Positions 26,040-36,569 of a stretch of 64,000 nucleotides of DNA are shown here, one piece after another. The notes beneath the pieces were generated by a model. The model was not told the DNA's origin, did no database searches, and saw only the letters and a list, made by a program, of their open reading frames with translations. Made by a program: the position numbers and the translations under genes. Positions within the stretch are counted from its first letter, which is position 1; every line of letters begins with the position of its first letter. This DNA comes from an uncultured Caulobacterales bacterium (GTDB taxonomy: Bacteria; Pseudomonadota; Alphaproteobacteria; Caulobacterales; Maricaulaceae). The stretch covers positions 1-64,000 of the forward strand of contig CALFUN010000007.1 of assembly GCA_937929915.1 (NCBI GenBank). The letters are read 5' to 3'.

Positions 26040-26352
26040 TATCCGCAAATCTATCTTCAATGACCCGGCCTTCAAATATAATTTCACTGGGCCCGCAGAG
26101 CTTTGCCCATGTCATGCGTAATTTGACAAAATCTTCACTCGGGACAATCTCGCCCGCAGCCTCTTTAATCTCTTTGGACGGCCATTGCGCATAGGCATAA
26201 AACACACCGCCTGTACCGCCATGCAAGCGAGAGCCAAGCGCGCCGCAGTCATTTTTGAAAAACTCGGTAATACCGCTCCAGCACGCGATAAATTTACGGC
26301 GATTGGCCAGACTATCTGACAAGAGCGTAAATTTATAAGCGACGCAATACAT
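26026..26352 (-). CDS. Small ferredoxin-fold-like protein (ABM/EthD-like, tentative)
   Basis: A 108-residue cytoplasmic protein. The pattern MYCVAYKFTL at the start, an internal WSGITEFFK helix, and GGVFYAYAQWPSKE recall antibiotic-biosynthesis monooxygenase-type dimeric alpha/beta barrels, but no family signature is decisive. It lies just downstream of prfA (15 bases) and its end overlaps the DoxX gene. The usual alphaproteobacterial neighbour in this slot, prmC, which methylates release factors, is absent. Confidence 0.5.
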   Translation of the reverse strand: MYCVAYKFTLLSDSLANRRKFIACWSGITEFFKNDCGALGSRLHGGTGGVFYAYAQWPSKEIKEAAGEIVPSEDFVKLRMTWAKLCGPSEIIFEGRVIEDRFADNETL

Positions 26353-26367
26353 AGGCTATTACGGCCT

Positions 26368-27435
26368 CTAACCGTCTTGTTCCATATCCGCGAGACGGGC
26401 GGCTTGGTCTTCGGCAATCAACGCTTCGACAACTTCTCCAAGCTCATCACCTGCGACGATTTTATCAAGCTTATAAAGTGTCAGGTTAATACGGTGATCT
26501 GTAACGCGCCCTTGCGGGTAATTATAGGTACGAATACGCTCAGACCGATCCCCCGAGCCAACCTGCCCTTTGCGCTCTTCGGAACGCTGGGCATCCATGC
26601 GCTGCTTTTCCATATCATAGAGCTTCATTTTCAACATACGTTCAGCATTGGCGCGGTTCATATGTTGTGATTTGGCATCGCAAACAACAACAACACCTGT
26701 CGGCACATGTGTCATACGCACGGCACTATCTGTTTTATTGACATGCTGCCCGCCCGCGCCTGAAGCTCGCATCGTATCGACGCGTACATCATTCATGGAA
26801 AAACCAATATCAATATCTTCAGGCTCTGGCAGGACGGCTACGGTCGCGGCAGATGTATGGATGCGGCCTTGCGTTTCGGTCACGGGCACGCGTTGTACGC
26901 GGTGAACACCCGATTCAAATTTCAAACGACCATAAGCGCCACTGCCTGAGACAGAGGCAACAATCTCTTTATATCCGCCCATATCGGCTTCATTGGCCGT
27001 TTCAACCTCAACCTTCCAGCCTTGAAGCTGTGCAAAGCGGCTATACATGGCAAATAAATCACCCGCAAAAATAGCCGCTTCATCCCCGCCAGTCCCTGCG
27101 CGAATTTCTAGAACAATCGAGGCGTTATCATCTTTATCTTTTGGCAAAAGCAGAAGCGAGACATCTTTTTCAACATCTGGTAATTTCTCTTTGAGAGATT
27201 GCAATTCTTCACGCGCCATTGATCCCATTTCAGGATCATCTTTCATGATTTCTAAATCAGCCATTTCCGCGCGCAGCTCTTGTAGCTTGCGCACCCCTTC
27301 AGCCACAGGACGCAGTTCTGCATAATCCTTACCGAGCTGGACAATTTCGTTACTATCCATCGTCGCGCCCATACGCGCTTCAATTTGTTCGAACCGGTCT
27401 AGGACTTGGGCCAATTTTATGTCAGAAATATTCAT
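26368..27435 (-). CDS. prfA: Peptide chain release factor 1
   Basis: RF1 recognises UAA and UAG stop codons and triggers peptide release. The catalytic GGQ loop is in [18 protein letters not shown]. The rest follows the family: a helical N-terminal domain, [18 protein letters not shown] in domain 2, and the C-terminal [16 protein letters not shown]. At 355 residues the length is standard. It is on the minus strand behind a TonB-dependent receptor gene by 17 bases. The methyltransferase gene prmC, often directly downstream, is not found in the window. Confidence 0.96.
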   Translation of the reverse strand: MNISDIKLAQVLDRFEQIEARMGATMDSNEIVQLGKDYAELRPVAEGVRKLQELRAEMADLEIMKDDPEMGSMAREELQSLKEKLPDVEKDVSLLLLPKDKDDNASIVLEIRAGTGGDEAAIFAGDLFAMYSRFAQLQGWKVEVETANEADMGGYKEIVASVSGSGAYGRLKFESGVHRVQRVPVTETQGRIHTSAATVAVLPEPEDIDIGFSMNDVRVDTMRASGAGGQHVNKTDSAVRMTHVPTGVVVVCDAKSQHMNRANAERMLKMKLYDMEKQRMDAQRSEERKGQVGSGDRSERIRTYNYPQGRVTDHRINLTLYKLDKIVAGDELGEVVEALIAEDQAARLADMEQDG

Positions 27436-27452
27436 AAAGGCGGCTTAGGACG

Positions 27453-29498
27453 TTAAAACTCTGAGGTCAAACCGAAGAATAAAGTTTGTGGGCGTCCTGG
27501 GAAGAAACGCTCATTCCCAAAAGCAAAATCAGCACGGTCTGCATAGATCGCATCAAAAAGATTATCAATACGGCCAAAAATACGTAGATTATCCGTCACA
27601 TCAAATGCACTTCGCAGCACAAAAATATTATGCCCGTCATAGCTTTGCGTATTGCCGGGATTGGTAAAATAGCTCCCGACATGACGCCATTCAATTTCTG
27701 CACTAAAGCGTTCACTTGGAAAAACAATGGCGCGCATATTAGCCAGCGTATCGGGCGCCGTATCCACACGGTCGCCATCTGTGATGGTATTGGATATATC
27801 AACGCTGCCGTTGAAGTTTAAATTCACATCGTCAAAGTCATAAGTGTGACGCGCAACCGTGCCGTCCCCAGACAGACTTAACCAATCTGTAATTTGCGCC
27901 GCAAAAGAGCCTTCAAGACCGATATGTTTTGTTTGCCCATTGGCCACGCTAAATCCATCAGAATTACGAAAAAAGAAATTATCTTTCCATTGCGAAAAAG
28001 CCGCAGCTTCAAAGGTCAAAGCCCCATTTCCAAATTTCACGCCCGCCTCTACGCTATCAAGGGTTTCCACCCGCGCTTCGCCGCCTGTTTGGTTAAGCTG
28101 CACGGAATATAGATCAACCGTTTGAGGCGCACGCGCGCCGCGCGCCGCTCTAGCATAAATATTTAGGTTATCATTGACCTCATGGCGCAAGCTCACCTTC
28201 GGGGTCACAACAAAGAAATCATCTTCGCGGTCAGCCAAACGAATAAAACGCCCCGAACGGCCATCCGTGGTTTGGTTATTATAATCATAACGCGTATATT
28301 CCGCTCGCGCGCCAATATCTAAAACCGTTTTATCCCCGAGCCAAAAATCTTTTTGTACATAGGCCGCGCCGACCACACTATCGACTTCATAATCATAATG
28401 CAGGCCTTGAGTGAAAGAAAAAACAGTTTCATTTTCTTGAAACTCAAATAATTTACCTTCGGTATATTCCACATCAATACCGATATTCCAGTTATCAGAG
28501 AATAGCGCACTTTGTAGGCCCACAGATGTATGGCGGTTTTCCTCCAGCGCTTGCCCTGGTACAAAATGGCGCAAGAATCGTAAATCTATATGGCGGGCAT
28601 AGGGCGTAAATTGCAGCGTCGCATCCCCGCCAATATCACGAGAAAAACTGGCTTGAGTACGATAGGTTCTATTATCGCGAAAGGCTTCTGGGTTTGGATT
28701 GGTAAAGCGCACATCAGGGTCACGCAGCAAGGCTTCGCCTTGCGGGCCGCCGTCAATATCTTGTAAAAACCCTGCCGTTTCTTGATTAAGGTTTTGAAAC
28801 GAACTGAGCCAGTTGACATCCCATCCCCCAAGCTCGCCGCGATATTTAAGCTGGATCTTTTGTTGATCAAACCCGCTATCATCGCGAAAGCCATTATCAT
28901 GATTGGCCGTCACAGCCAGACGAAAATCCCCAACACTATGAGCCGCTGTTACGCCTGCAAATCCGTCCGAGCTGCCTAATAAACGTATGCGCGTCGGGTT
29001 CTCGATATTTTGAGATTGAATATTAATTAAGCCATGCACGGCATTTGAGCCAAATTCTACGGGGCCAGGTCCGCGAAAGATCTCGAGTTGCCCAGCAAAT
29101 TCTGTGCCGCCTTCAAATAAACCATTTACATTAGCAAAACCCGCGGCCCGAAGCGGCACGCCGTCCTCTAAAAATAGAAATGAGCCTGCGCCAGCGCCGC
29201 CCGTTAAAACAGGAGAGCGAATGGCTGTCAGATTTTCTTGGCCAGAGCCGCGCTGTATGTTGACACCTGCAATGGCATTAAGGGCTTCTGAGGCATGTAC
29301 CGCCGCGACATTTTGTACATCCGTTTGGCTCACAATACCAATACTGGCGGCATTATTTAACGTATTGACAGCTTGGTTATATAAGCCCTGAACAATGATT
29401 TCATCCTCTATAGGACTGGCTGCATTCGGAGCTTGCGCCGCAGCCATTACAGGCAAGAGAAAAGAGCTAAGACAGGCTATATAATAGGGATATTTCAT
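27453..29498 (-). CDS. TonB-dependent outer-membrane receptor
   Basis: A 681-residue outer-membrane receptor that takes up a ligand with energy from TonB. ATG 29498 has AGGGG 6 bases upstream and starts a signal peptide (ending MAAAQA); the frame to 29540 adds unsupported residues. The plug domain contains ASEALNAIAGVNIQRG and EIFRGPGPVEFGSNAVHGLI. The barrel ends in FFGLTSEF with terminal Phe. The ligand cannot be told; FeoB, heme or siderophore loci are not adjacent. A TetR-type regulator lies 74 bases upstream on the same strand and may control it. Confidence 0.9.
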   Translation of the reverse strand: MKYPYYIACLSSFLLPVMAAAQAPNAASPIEDEIIVQGLYNQAVNTLNNAASIGIVSQTDVQNVAAVHASEALNAIAGVNIQRGSGQENLTAIRSPVLTGGAGAGSFLFLEDGVPLRAAGFANVNGLFEGGTEFAGQLEIFRGPGPVEFGSNAVHGLINIQSQNIENPTRIRLLGSSDGFAGVTAAHSVGDFRLAVTANHDNGFRDDSGFDQQKIQLKYRGELGGWDVNWLSSFQNLNQETAGFLQDIDGGPQGEALLRDPDVRFTNPNPEAFRDNRTYRTQASFSRDIGGDATLQFTPYARHIDLRFLRHFVPGQALEENRHTSVGLQSALFSDNWNIGIDVEYTEGKLFEFQENETVFSFTQGLHYDYEVDSVVGAAYVQKDFWLGDKTVLDIGARAEYTRYDYNNQTTDGRSGRFIRLADREDDFFVVTPKVSLRHEVNDNLNIYARAARGARAPQTVDLYSVQLNQTGGEARVETLDSVEAGVKFGNGALTFEAAAFSQWKDNFFFRNSDGFSVANGQTKHIGLEGSFAAQITDWLSLSGDGTVARHTYDFDDVNLNFNGSVDISNTITDGDRVDTAPDTLANMRAIVFPSERFSAEIEWRHVGSYFTNPGNTQSYDGHNIFVLRSAFDVTDNLRIFGRIDNLFDAIYADRADFAFGNERFFPGRPQTLFFGLTSEF

Positions 29499-29572
29499 AG
29501 ATGCCCCTATGCCCCAAACGCCGCTGACACCAAAGCCCAAAAGACAGAAAACCGCTATTTTATGTGAGTATT

Positions 29573-30163
29573 TTAAGGCTTTAAACCTTTACTTAGCGCC
29601 ACAACATAATCGGTTAAATCTTCAACGGGGTAATTATCAAACCGCATCATAGCCAGTGTATTGGCCGCGCCAAACAACACACGAGCATGACCTTTATTGC
29701 GTATAGAACTGCCCATCAGTTTTTCCAAGCGCTTGAGTATATCATCTTGGAACTCAATAAATTCAGACCGTAATTCTTTGTTAAATGACACGCTCCACAT
29801 CAAAAAAGCTTTAAAGACATCAGGCTGCTCATCAATTAATTTATTATAGGTTTGCGCCATATGATACAGCCGAGATTGCGGGCTCGCATTTTCAAAATCC
29901 CAGTCTTGGCTCATCGCTTTAAATTCTGCATTTAAAATGGCTTTAATTTCCCAAATCAACTCTTGCGTTAAAATAGGCCGCGTTGGGAAATAGTTAAACA
30001 CAGTCGCTGTCGAGACGCCCGCTTCTTTGGCAATATTAGCGTGACCCGCGCCTTCGATTCCAAGATTGGCAAATACCTTTAAACCCACATGTAAAAGCTG
30101 CTTTCGGCGAGCTTCTGGCGACAGACGGCGGCGTTTCTTATTTATATGAATATTTGAAGACAT
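29573..30163 (-). CDS. TetR family transcriptional regulator
   Basis: A 196-residue repressor-like protein. The N-terminal helix-turn-helix spans about residues 14-60, with RRKQLLHVGLKVFANLG, GHANIAKEAGVSTATVFNYF as recognition region and PTRPILTQELIW. The C-terminal ligand domain is unspecific. It lies upstream of the TonB-dependent receptor on the same strand, so receptor expression in response to a small molecule is a reasonable guess. No clear palindromic operator was found in the short gap. Confidence 0.88.
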   Translation of the reverse strand: MSSNIHINKKRRRLSPEARRKQLLHVGLKVFANLGIEGAGHANIAKEAGVSTATVFNYFPTRPILTQELIWEIKAILNAEFKAMSQDWDFENASPQSRLYHMAQTYNKLIDEQPDVFKAFLMWSVSFNKELRSEFIEFQDDILKRLEKLMGSSIRNKGHARVLFGAANTLAMMRFDNYPVEDLTDYVVALSKGLKP

Positions 30164-30261
30164 TACTCGTTATAATCCCAAAAAGCCCAGATTGGCAAGA
30201 CTATAGGATTATACAGGAATAAACCTATATAGAAGCTGACTAAAATAAGGCGGCTTAAAGC

Positions 30262-33200
30262 CTATGTTGTTTTTTTCGGAAGCTCTGTTTTAACGTGTTT
30301 TTTACGCGCCGTTGATTTCGTTTTAATCTCAAGCGGAACATCTTGACTGACAATATTTAAATCCGTTTGCGGGAACGGAATAGTAATACCCGCATTATTA
30401 AGAGCCTTATATATTTCAGTATGCACAATATGGCTCATAGGGAAACGATCTTCAAAATTTTGTAAGAAAATGCGCAATTCGAAATCCAAAGAGCTATCCC
30501 CAAATCCTAAAAATAGCACTTGCGGGGCTGGCACATCCAAGACTTTTGGGTGCGCTTTAAGCGTTTCCAACATCAAATCACGCGCCTTATCTGTATCAGA
30601 GCCATAAGCAATACCGACAGGAATTTTTAGCCGTGTCACAGAATTAGATAAAGTCCAATTCGTCACACGTTCACTAATTAAAGCTTCATTCGGGATTAGG
30701 ATTTCCCGGTTATCCAAATCATTCAATGTTGTGGCCCGAATTTTAATTTGGCTCACCGTGCCGCTTTGCTCGCCAATCGTAACATAATCACCAATGCGGA
30801 CAGGACGCTCGAATAAAATAATCAAGCCTGAGACAAAATTCGCAATAATTTTCTGTAAACCAAAACCGATACCAACAGACAGGCCCGTCACAACCCAGCG
30901 CAGCTGTGACCATTGCAAGCCTAATTTATTAAAGCCCCAAATCACACCAAATGCGATAATAACGTAACCCATAATTGTTTTAATGGCATAGCGCACACCC
31001 GAATCGACACCAAAACGGCTCAGGGCAAATATTTCGATAAAACTGGGTAGGTTTTTTGCGGCAATAAATGTTAAAATTAGGATTAAACTAGATTGCAACA
31101 CGGTCCACACAGTAATGGTTCGGACAATTTTTCGGCCATCATCATCCAAGACACCCGTATCAATAGACCCAAGCTCAAACCCATCAAAGATTGTTAAAGC
31201 GGGCAAAAGGCTTGACCAATTCATCCATAATAACAATACAGCGCCCAGCACGATAATCGTATTTAAGAGCTGCAAAGATTGCCGCGTCATTGACGACACA
31301 TCTATGGCATCCACATCAATAGGCGGCGGCGGCGGAGCATCTTCGCCTAATTGCTCGGCTTTAATTTTTTCAACCCGCGCCTTAAGCTCCGCCTCTCGGC
31401 GGTCCATAGCTTGGCGATACTTAATCTGCCGCTGCGCAACGGTAATTGCGCGCTTAATCACGCCATACACAACATAAGACAGTAATAATATACCCGCCGT
31501 CAAAAACGCGCGATAAAGAAGCTGATAGGCGCTCGCATAATATCCTATCGCTGCAAAAATAGCACAGAGAATTGGGAAAACAATCGCAACCCCCACAATG
31601 ATATTCCGAAAGCTATGTAAGGTCGAATTGCTTAAAAACAGCGCATCTATATTGTCTTTATCACTGTAAAAAATGAGTCCGCCAAAGACTGCCAGACTCA
31701 GCGATACTAGTATGAATATAAACAGTGAAAAACCTTCATAAATATCATTGGATGAATATTCCAAAGACACAATTAACAGCATCACCAATACGCCTATGAC
31801 AGGCAAAAACCATTTCAGATTATTAAAGACAGCGCAGCGGATGCCTGTTGGCAAATCAAAATGATTCCCAAATAGCGAATTATCTCTATCCCATGTAATC
31901 CATGTGATAAAAATAAATGACAACAAGGCTAATCCGTAAAAGCCTTGACTTAAGCCGTTTACAAACGGATCTGTCGAGCCTGATAAATCAAGCAATCCGC
32001 CAAGGAGTCCAAAGACGATCGGGAATGGTAAGGCCATAAACATGCCCGCTACAACCGTGATAGGTGTATGCCAGGCGCTATCTTCTCTCACGCGCCCAAC
32101 TTTCGCGGATCGGGTTTTCACATCAACCCACACAGGCAACCGCAAACGCAGAACCCCCAATACAAGTATAATGGCAATTAATATCAGTAAAAATCTTTGC
32201 CGCAGTTGGGATAGATATATCGTCACAACATTTTGAAAATTTGTTCCGGAAAAGATTTCGCCGCCGCCTTTTAATATTTTGCCTGGCCATTGAAAATTCA
32301 AAGCTGGTACACTGGGCACCCAAAGTAATTTTTCATCTAACAAATTACGCAGCTTCTCTGTATCCTCAAGCAAGAGTTTTTGCTGGGATTGAAAGTCAGA
32401 AATTTCTGTATTTTGCGTTGTCGCAAGGGCCGAAATACGCGTAAAATACTCACGCCTTTGGCGGTACAGATCACTATAAGCCGCTCGGTCAGCCTCTGTC
32501 AGTTCTGGAATATCAGGATTTAAGATTTGGGCATTTTTATAAACAGCATCAATATCCGTTCGTCCTGGCTGCATAGAGCGTAAACGATCTTGAGTGATGA
32601 GCTTTTTCTGCGTAACAGCAATACCTCTTTTTTGGGTTTCATTAATTTGCGATTGGATGACATTTGGCGGCAATAGCTGGTTAGATAGCCGTCGCAAAGT
32701 GGCCCCCGCAAGGCGGTCAAGACTACCCGATTGAATAAGGTCTTCGGAAATTCGCAAATCACTTTTAACAAGGTCTTGTCGGCTGACAATGTTAGCGCTT
32801 AATTTAGATAGTTCTGCTGCACTTTGCGCCAGTTCGACAATTTCCTGACTAATCGCAATATTTTCGGCAGCATAATCGCCAATGATTGGATGAAAATTTG
32901 CATAATCTTCAGCAATGGCTTCGGCCTCAACTTTCACAACACCTGCATCATTTAAGCGTTTTTGACCTGTTTTATTTTGTAGATACTGAACATCTTGAGA
33001 CAGTTTTTGCAGCCGAATCTCTGCTAGGTTACGGCGCGCGGTCACAACTTCTTGGCGTAGGGGTAGACTCAAAACTTCTTGTTCAAGTGTCTCGATTTGT
33101 GTGGCACGAAAATATTGACGCGCGCGCAAATTCTTACGCTGCGCATAGCCCAAAGCATCAAGCTCCCCTTCGCCAAGCTCTGAGAGGCTAATCGCAATTT

Positions 33201-33765
33201 GCCCCAAACTACTGCGCGCTGAATTTAAATCTGTTGGCGCCGAGACCTGACGATTACTGAGCATTTCAAGACCGCTATCATACCCTTCCACCTCAGAGCG
33301 AACCGCTTGCAGCTCACTTTCACGCGCAATTAAATCTCTTTCAAGCTGTAGTAAATCTTCCTCGCGCATGAGCGTATTATCATCATTATTATTTGCCGCT
33401 TTAGTGTCATTATCTATATTTTGATTTGAAAGCTCTAATTGAGCCGCCTCAATGCTTTGCGCTAAAGATTTAAGCGTTTCAGGTGCATCAGCCGTTTCCG
33501 TTTCAAGACGGTTTTTCGTCGCAATATTTTCAGCGGCTTTTTTAAGGTTTTCCGCCGTTGAATTAAGGATAGAAATTATTGTATTTTTTTGCTCATCCGA
33601 CAAATCTTCATTGGCTTGGGCGGCTGTAATATCCGCTTCTATTGTCGCCGCCGTAAAACTAGGCGCTGGGATTGGGTCTGTCTGCGCATAGCTTATACCG
33701 CTGACAGATAATGCAAAAACCGTAAGAAGCCATAGGATGAAAAGCGAACGAAATTGTCTGAACAT
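30262..33765 (-). CDS. Large MscS-family mechanosensitive channel (MscK-like)
   Basis: A large membrane protein of about 1167 residues. ATG 33765 opens a signal peptide (ending ISYAQ); the extension to 33879 is not supported. Residues about 25-470 form a long periplasmic part with coiled-coil-like heptads, as in DUF3772-type and MscK proteins. About ten hydrophobic helices follow. The C-terminal third is a complete MscS domain: WVVTGLSVGIGFGLQKIIAN, FERPVRIGDYVTIGEQSGTV and IPNEALISERVTNWTL. The role is relief of osmotic pressure. It ends 98 bases before the tetR gene, and its start lies about 140 bases from the divergent ABC-F gene. Confidence 0.88.
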   Translation of the reverse strand: MFRQFRSLFILWLLTVFALSVSGISYAQTDPIPAPSFTAATIEADITAAQANEDLSDEQKNTIISILNSTAENLKKAAENIATKNRLETETADAPETLKSLAQSIEAAQLELSNQNIDNDTKAANNNDDNTLMREEDLLQLERDLIARESELQAVRSEVEGYDSGLEMLSNRQVSAPTDLNSARSSLGQIAISLSELGEGELDALGYAQRKNLRARQYFRATQIETLEQEVLSLPLRQEVVTARRNLAEIRLQKLSQDVQYLQNKTGQKRLNDAGVVKVEAEAIAEDYANFHPIIGDYAAENIAISQEIVELAQSAAELSKLSANIVSRQDLVKSDLRISEDLIQSGSLDRLAGATLRRLSNQLLPPNVIQSQINETQKRGIAVTQKKLITQDRLRSMQPGRTDIDAVYKNAQILNPDIPELTEADRAAYSDLYRQRREYFTRISALATTQNTEISDFQSQQKLLLEDTEKLRNLLDEKLLWVPSVPALNFQWPGKILKGGGEIFSGTNFQNVVTIYLSQLRQRFLLILIAIILVLGVLRLRLPVWVDVKTRSAKVGRVREDSAWHTPITVVAGMFMALPFPIVFGLLGGLLDLSGSTDPFVNGLSQGFYGLALLSFIFITWITWDRDNSLFGNHFDLPTGIRCAVFNNLKWFLPVIGVLVMLLIVSLEYSSNDIYEGFSLFIFILVSLSLAVFGGLIFYSDKDNIDALFLSNSTLHSFRNIIVGVAIVFPILCAIFAAIGYYASAYQLLYRAFLTAGILLLSYVVYGVIKRAITVAQRQIKYRQAMDRREAELKARVEKIKAEQLGEDAPPPPPIDVDAIDVSSMTRQSLQLLNTIIVLGAVLLLWMNWSSLLPALTIFDGFELGSIDTGVLDDDGRKIVRTITVWTVLQSSLILILTFIAAKNLPSFIEIFALSRFGVDSGVRYAIKTIMGYVIIAFGVIWGFNKLGLQWSQLRWVVTGLSVGIGFGLQKIIANFVSGLIILFERPVRIGDYVTIGEQSGTVSQIKIRATTLNDLDNREILIPNEALISERVTNWTLSNSVTRLKIPVGIAYGSDTDKARDLMLETLKAHPKVLDVPAPQVLFLGFGDSSLDFELRIFLQNFEDRFPMSHIVHTEIYKALNNAGITIPFPQTDLNIVSQDVPLEIKTKSTARKKHVKTELPKKTT

Positions 33766-33908
33766 AACTATAGTTCTAGCCTTTATAGGTCGAAAATGCG
33801 GTAAAAACATTTCTATGACCCTATAACGCGCAAGCTCTAGATAAATCAATGCACGTTTAGGACATTTTCGCTCTCGCATTTTTTATGTAAGCCCATTATA
33901 GCCGCCCT

Positions 33909-35723
33909 ATGACCCCGCCGCTTTTAACACTCAAAGATATTGCCCTCACATTTGGCAGCACACCGCTTTTAGAAGCCGCCGATTTAACCGTCAATGCGCG
34001 TGACCGTATCTGCTTGGTTGGCCGCAATGGATCGGGGAAATCCACCTTACTCAAAATCGCGGCAGGCTTAGTAGAGGCTGATGCAGGCGAGCGGTTTTTT
34101 AAGCCAGGTACAAGCTGGCGCTACCTGCCGCAAGACCCTGATCTCTCGGCTTTCACAAATGCCGAAGATTATGTGCGCGATGGATTAATTGGCGCAGATG
34201 ACTCATATCGCATTCCCTATCTACTCGATGCGCTGGGATTAACAGGCAAAGAATACCCTGCCGTGATGAGCGGCGGTGAGGCGCGCCGCGCGGCTTTAGC
34301 CCGAACCCTTGCGCCTGAACCCGACATTTTGATGCTAGATGAACCAACGAACCATTTAGATTTACCTGCGATTGAATGGCTTGAGGCCGAATTATCTAAT
34401 AGCTCCGCCGCGCTTTTACTGATTTCTCATGACAGGCGCTTCCTTGAAAGCCTCTCGCGCCGAACGATTTGGATGGATCGCGGGCATACGCGTGATCTTG
34501 ATAAAGGCTTTCAACATTTTGAAGATTGGCGCGATACGGTTTTAGAACAAGAAGCGCTGGATCAACATAAGCTAGCCCGTCAAATTAACCGTGAACAGCA
34601 CTGGGTTGTCCACGGCGTATCAGGCCGCCGTAAGCGTAATGTTCGGCGCTTAAAAGAACTATCTGGCCTGCGTAAAACGCTCAAAGAGCATCGCAGCGTC
34701 CAAGGCAAAGTCGATATAAGTGTCGCTGAAGGCCCGACATCTGGCAAACAAGTCGTGCGGCTTACAAATGTCTCAAAACATTTTGAAAGCCGCCCCATTG
34801 TCAAGGATTTAGACCTGCGCATTGCGCGCGGGGAACGGCTTGGCATTGTTGGGCCTAACGGATCTGGTAAGACAACACTGCTTAAATTAATTATGGGCGA
34901 ATATTTGCCCGATACAGGCACGGCAGAGCTTGGGTTAAACCTAAACCCGCTTGTGATTGACCAAAAACGCGAAACCTTGAACCCGGACTGGAGCCTCTCC
35001 GAAGCTTTGACTGATGGCGGCGGAGATACGGTTATTGTAGGTGATAAAAATATCCATGTTATGCGTTATATGAAGGATTTTCTATTTCTGCCTGAACAAG
35101 CACGCACCCCCATTCATGCCTTATCTGGCGGGGAACGCGGACGGCTACAACTCGCACGAGGGCTACGCCTGCCGTCAAATTTACTTGTCCTTGATGAACC
35201 CACAAATGATTTGGATTTGGAAACCCTTGATTTACTCCAAGAAATGATCGCAGATTACGCAGGCACAGTCATTATTGTCTCTCATGATCGCGATTTTCTA
35301 GACCGAACCGTGACGCGGACCTTAGCTTATGAAGGCCGCGCGCATTGGCAGATTTATGCGGGCGGGTATTCCGATATGGTTGCCCAGCGCGGCCGCGGCG
35401 TTGATGCGCGGCAAATCAACACCCCGTCCAATAAATCCGCAAAAGCGAAACCCGTAAATTCAAAAACAAACACATCCAAACCCGCTGCCAAACTCTCTTA
35501 TAAGCATAAATTCAGATTAGAACAGTTACCCGAAGAAATGGCCGCCTTAGGCACGCAAATCACGCAATTAGAAGTCAAGCTTTCGGATATGAGTTTTTAC
35601 ACACGTGACCCAGATGGGTTTAAAAACGCAACAGACGCGCTCACCCAAGCCCAAACTAAATTATCCGATTGCGAAGACGAATGGCTAGAGCTTGAAATGC
35701 TCAAAGAGGCCTCAGAGCTTTAA
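33909..35723 (+). CDS. uup: ABC-F family ATPase (Uup-like)
   Basis: A 604-residue soluble twin-ATPase of the ABC-F group, which act on ribosomes or DNA repair rather than transport. Two Walker A motifs (GRNGSGKS and GPNGSGKT), two signature motifs (MSGGEARR and LSGGERGR) and two Walker B motifs (LMLDEPTNHLD and LVLDEPTNDLD) are intact. The C-terminal Lys-rich linker and coiled-coil (after about 520) are typical of Uup. No transmembrane segments. Convergent 4-base overlap with the yceI gene at its 3' end. Confidence 0.9.
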   Translation: MTPPLLTLKDIALTFGSTPLLEAADLTVNARDRICLVGRNGSGKSTLLKIAAGLVEADAGERFFKPGTSWRYLPQDPDLSAFTNAEDYVRDGLIGADDSYRIPYLLDALGLTGKEYPAVMSGGEARRAALARTLAPEPDILMLDEPTNHLDLPAIEWLEAELSNSSAALLLISHDRRFLESLSRRTIWMDRGHTRDLDKGFQHFEDWRDTVLEQEALDQHKLARQINREQHWVVHGVSGRRKRNVRRLKELSGLRKTLKEHRSVQGKVDISVAEGPTSGKQVVRLTNVSKHFESRPIVKDLDLRIARGERLGIVGPNGSGKTTLLKLIMGEYLPDTGTAELGLNLNPLVIDQKRETLNPDWSLSEALTDGGGDTVIVGDKNIHVMRYMKDFLFLPEQARTPIHALSGGERGRLQLARGLRLPSNLLVLDEPTNDLDLETLDLLQEMIADYAGTVIIVSHDRDFLDRTVTRTLAYEGRAHWQIYAGGYSDMVAQRGRGVDARQINTPSNKSAKAKPVNSKTNTSKPAAKLSYKHKFRLEQLPEEMAALGTQITQLEVKLSDMSFYTRDPDGFKNATDALTQAQTKLSDCEDEWLELEMLKEASEL

Positions 35724-36403
35724 TTTTGCACTTGCGCTGTGACGGCGATATCCAGATTTACACTCGTACTGACCCATTCATCCGTATGCCACGGCGTCTC
35801 GCCAATATCCCAATCTGTACGTTTTACCTCAAGCTGACTACGCATCTTGGCTATGCCGCCTTCAATATCAAGCGTAAAGGGCAAAGATAAAGGCCGCGAA
35901 ATGCCTTTAATGGTTAGCGCCCCAGCCGCTTCATACTGACTTTCGCTCGTCTGCGTAAACGCGCTGGCCGTAAATATGGCATTAGGGAATTTTTTTGCCG
36001 AGAACCAGGCTTTACCGGGCAAAGTCGAATTTCGATCTGTACTGCCTGCATCGACGCCCAATATTGGCACAGTGACCTTAACAACTGAATCTTCAAGATT
36101 ATCAGGATGGAATTTAATCTCGGCTGTGAAGTCTTTAAATTCACCCTCAAAAGCTTCGCCTTCTTGTAAGGCCTTAAATTTTAAATGGCTTTGCTTCGCG
36201 ATAACTTGCCAGATTTCGGCATCTGGCCGCACAGTATCAGCGGTTTGCAAAACTATATCACCTGAGCTTACAGATTGGTCAGATACAGCTTGGGCTGTTA
36301 ATTTATCTACCGTTTGTGCTTGGCTTGCGCTATCACAGCCCGCAACCCCGATAAAACTGAGCGCTAGAATAGCAGGGGTTATTATTTTCGTCATGGCGTG
36401 CAT
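35720..36403 (-). CDS. YceI family lipoprotein
   Basis: A 227-residue YceI-like protein with a lipoprotein signal (lipobox GVAGC), so periplasmic and membrane-anchored. ATG 36403 is preferred because AAGGA lies 6 bases upstream. The lipocalin-like YceI domain fills residues about 65-225, with VIAKQSHLKFKALQEGEAFEG and KVTVPILGVDAGS. YceI proteins bind isoprenoid-type lipids. The stop overlaps that of the Uup-like gene by 4 bases. Confidence 0.88.
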   Translation of the reverse strand: MHAMTKIITPAILALSFIGVAGCDSASQAQTVDKLTAQAVSDQSVSSGDIVLQTADTVRPDAEIWQVIAKQSHLKFKALQEGEAFEGEFKDFTAEIKFHPDNLEDSVVKVTVPILGVDAGSTDRNSTLPGKAWFSAKKFPNAIFTASAFTQTSESQYEAAGALTIKGISRPLSLPFTLDIEGGIAKMRSQLEVKRTDWDIGETPWHTDEWVSTSVNLDIAVTAQVQN

Positions 36404-36569
36404 AATCATTCCTTTTCATATCCCCTGAACGTGCCAATCTAACTACAGAACATGAACTTCAACTGAAAATCACATTTTTATTTATTTTATTGCAATTCTA
36501 TTGCATCCAAAACCGCATCTCGTAACGTCTTACAGATATAACAATCGAAATTATAAAGGAGACGTTGTT

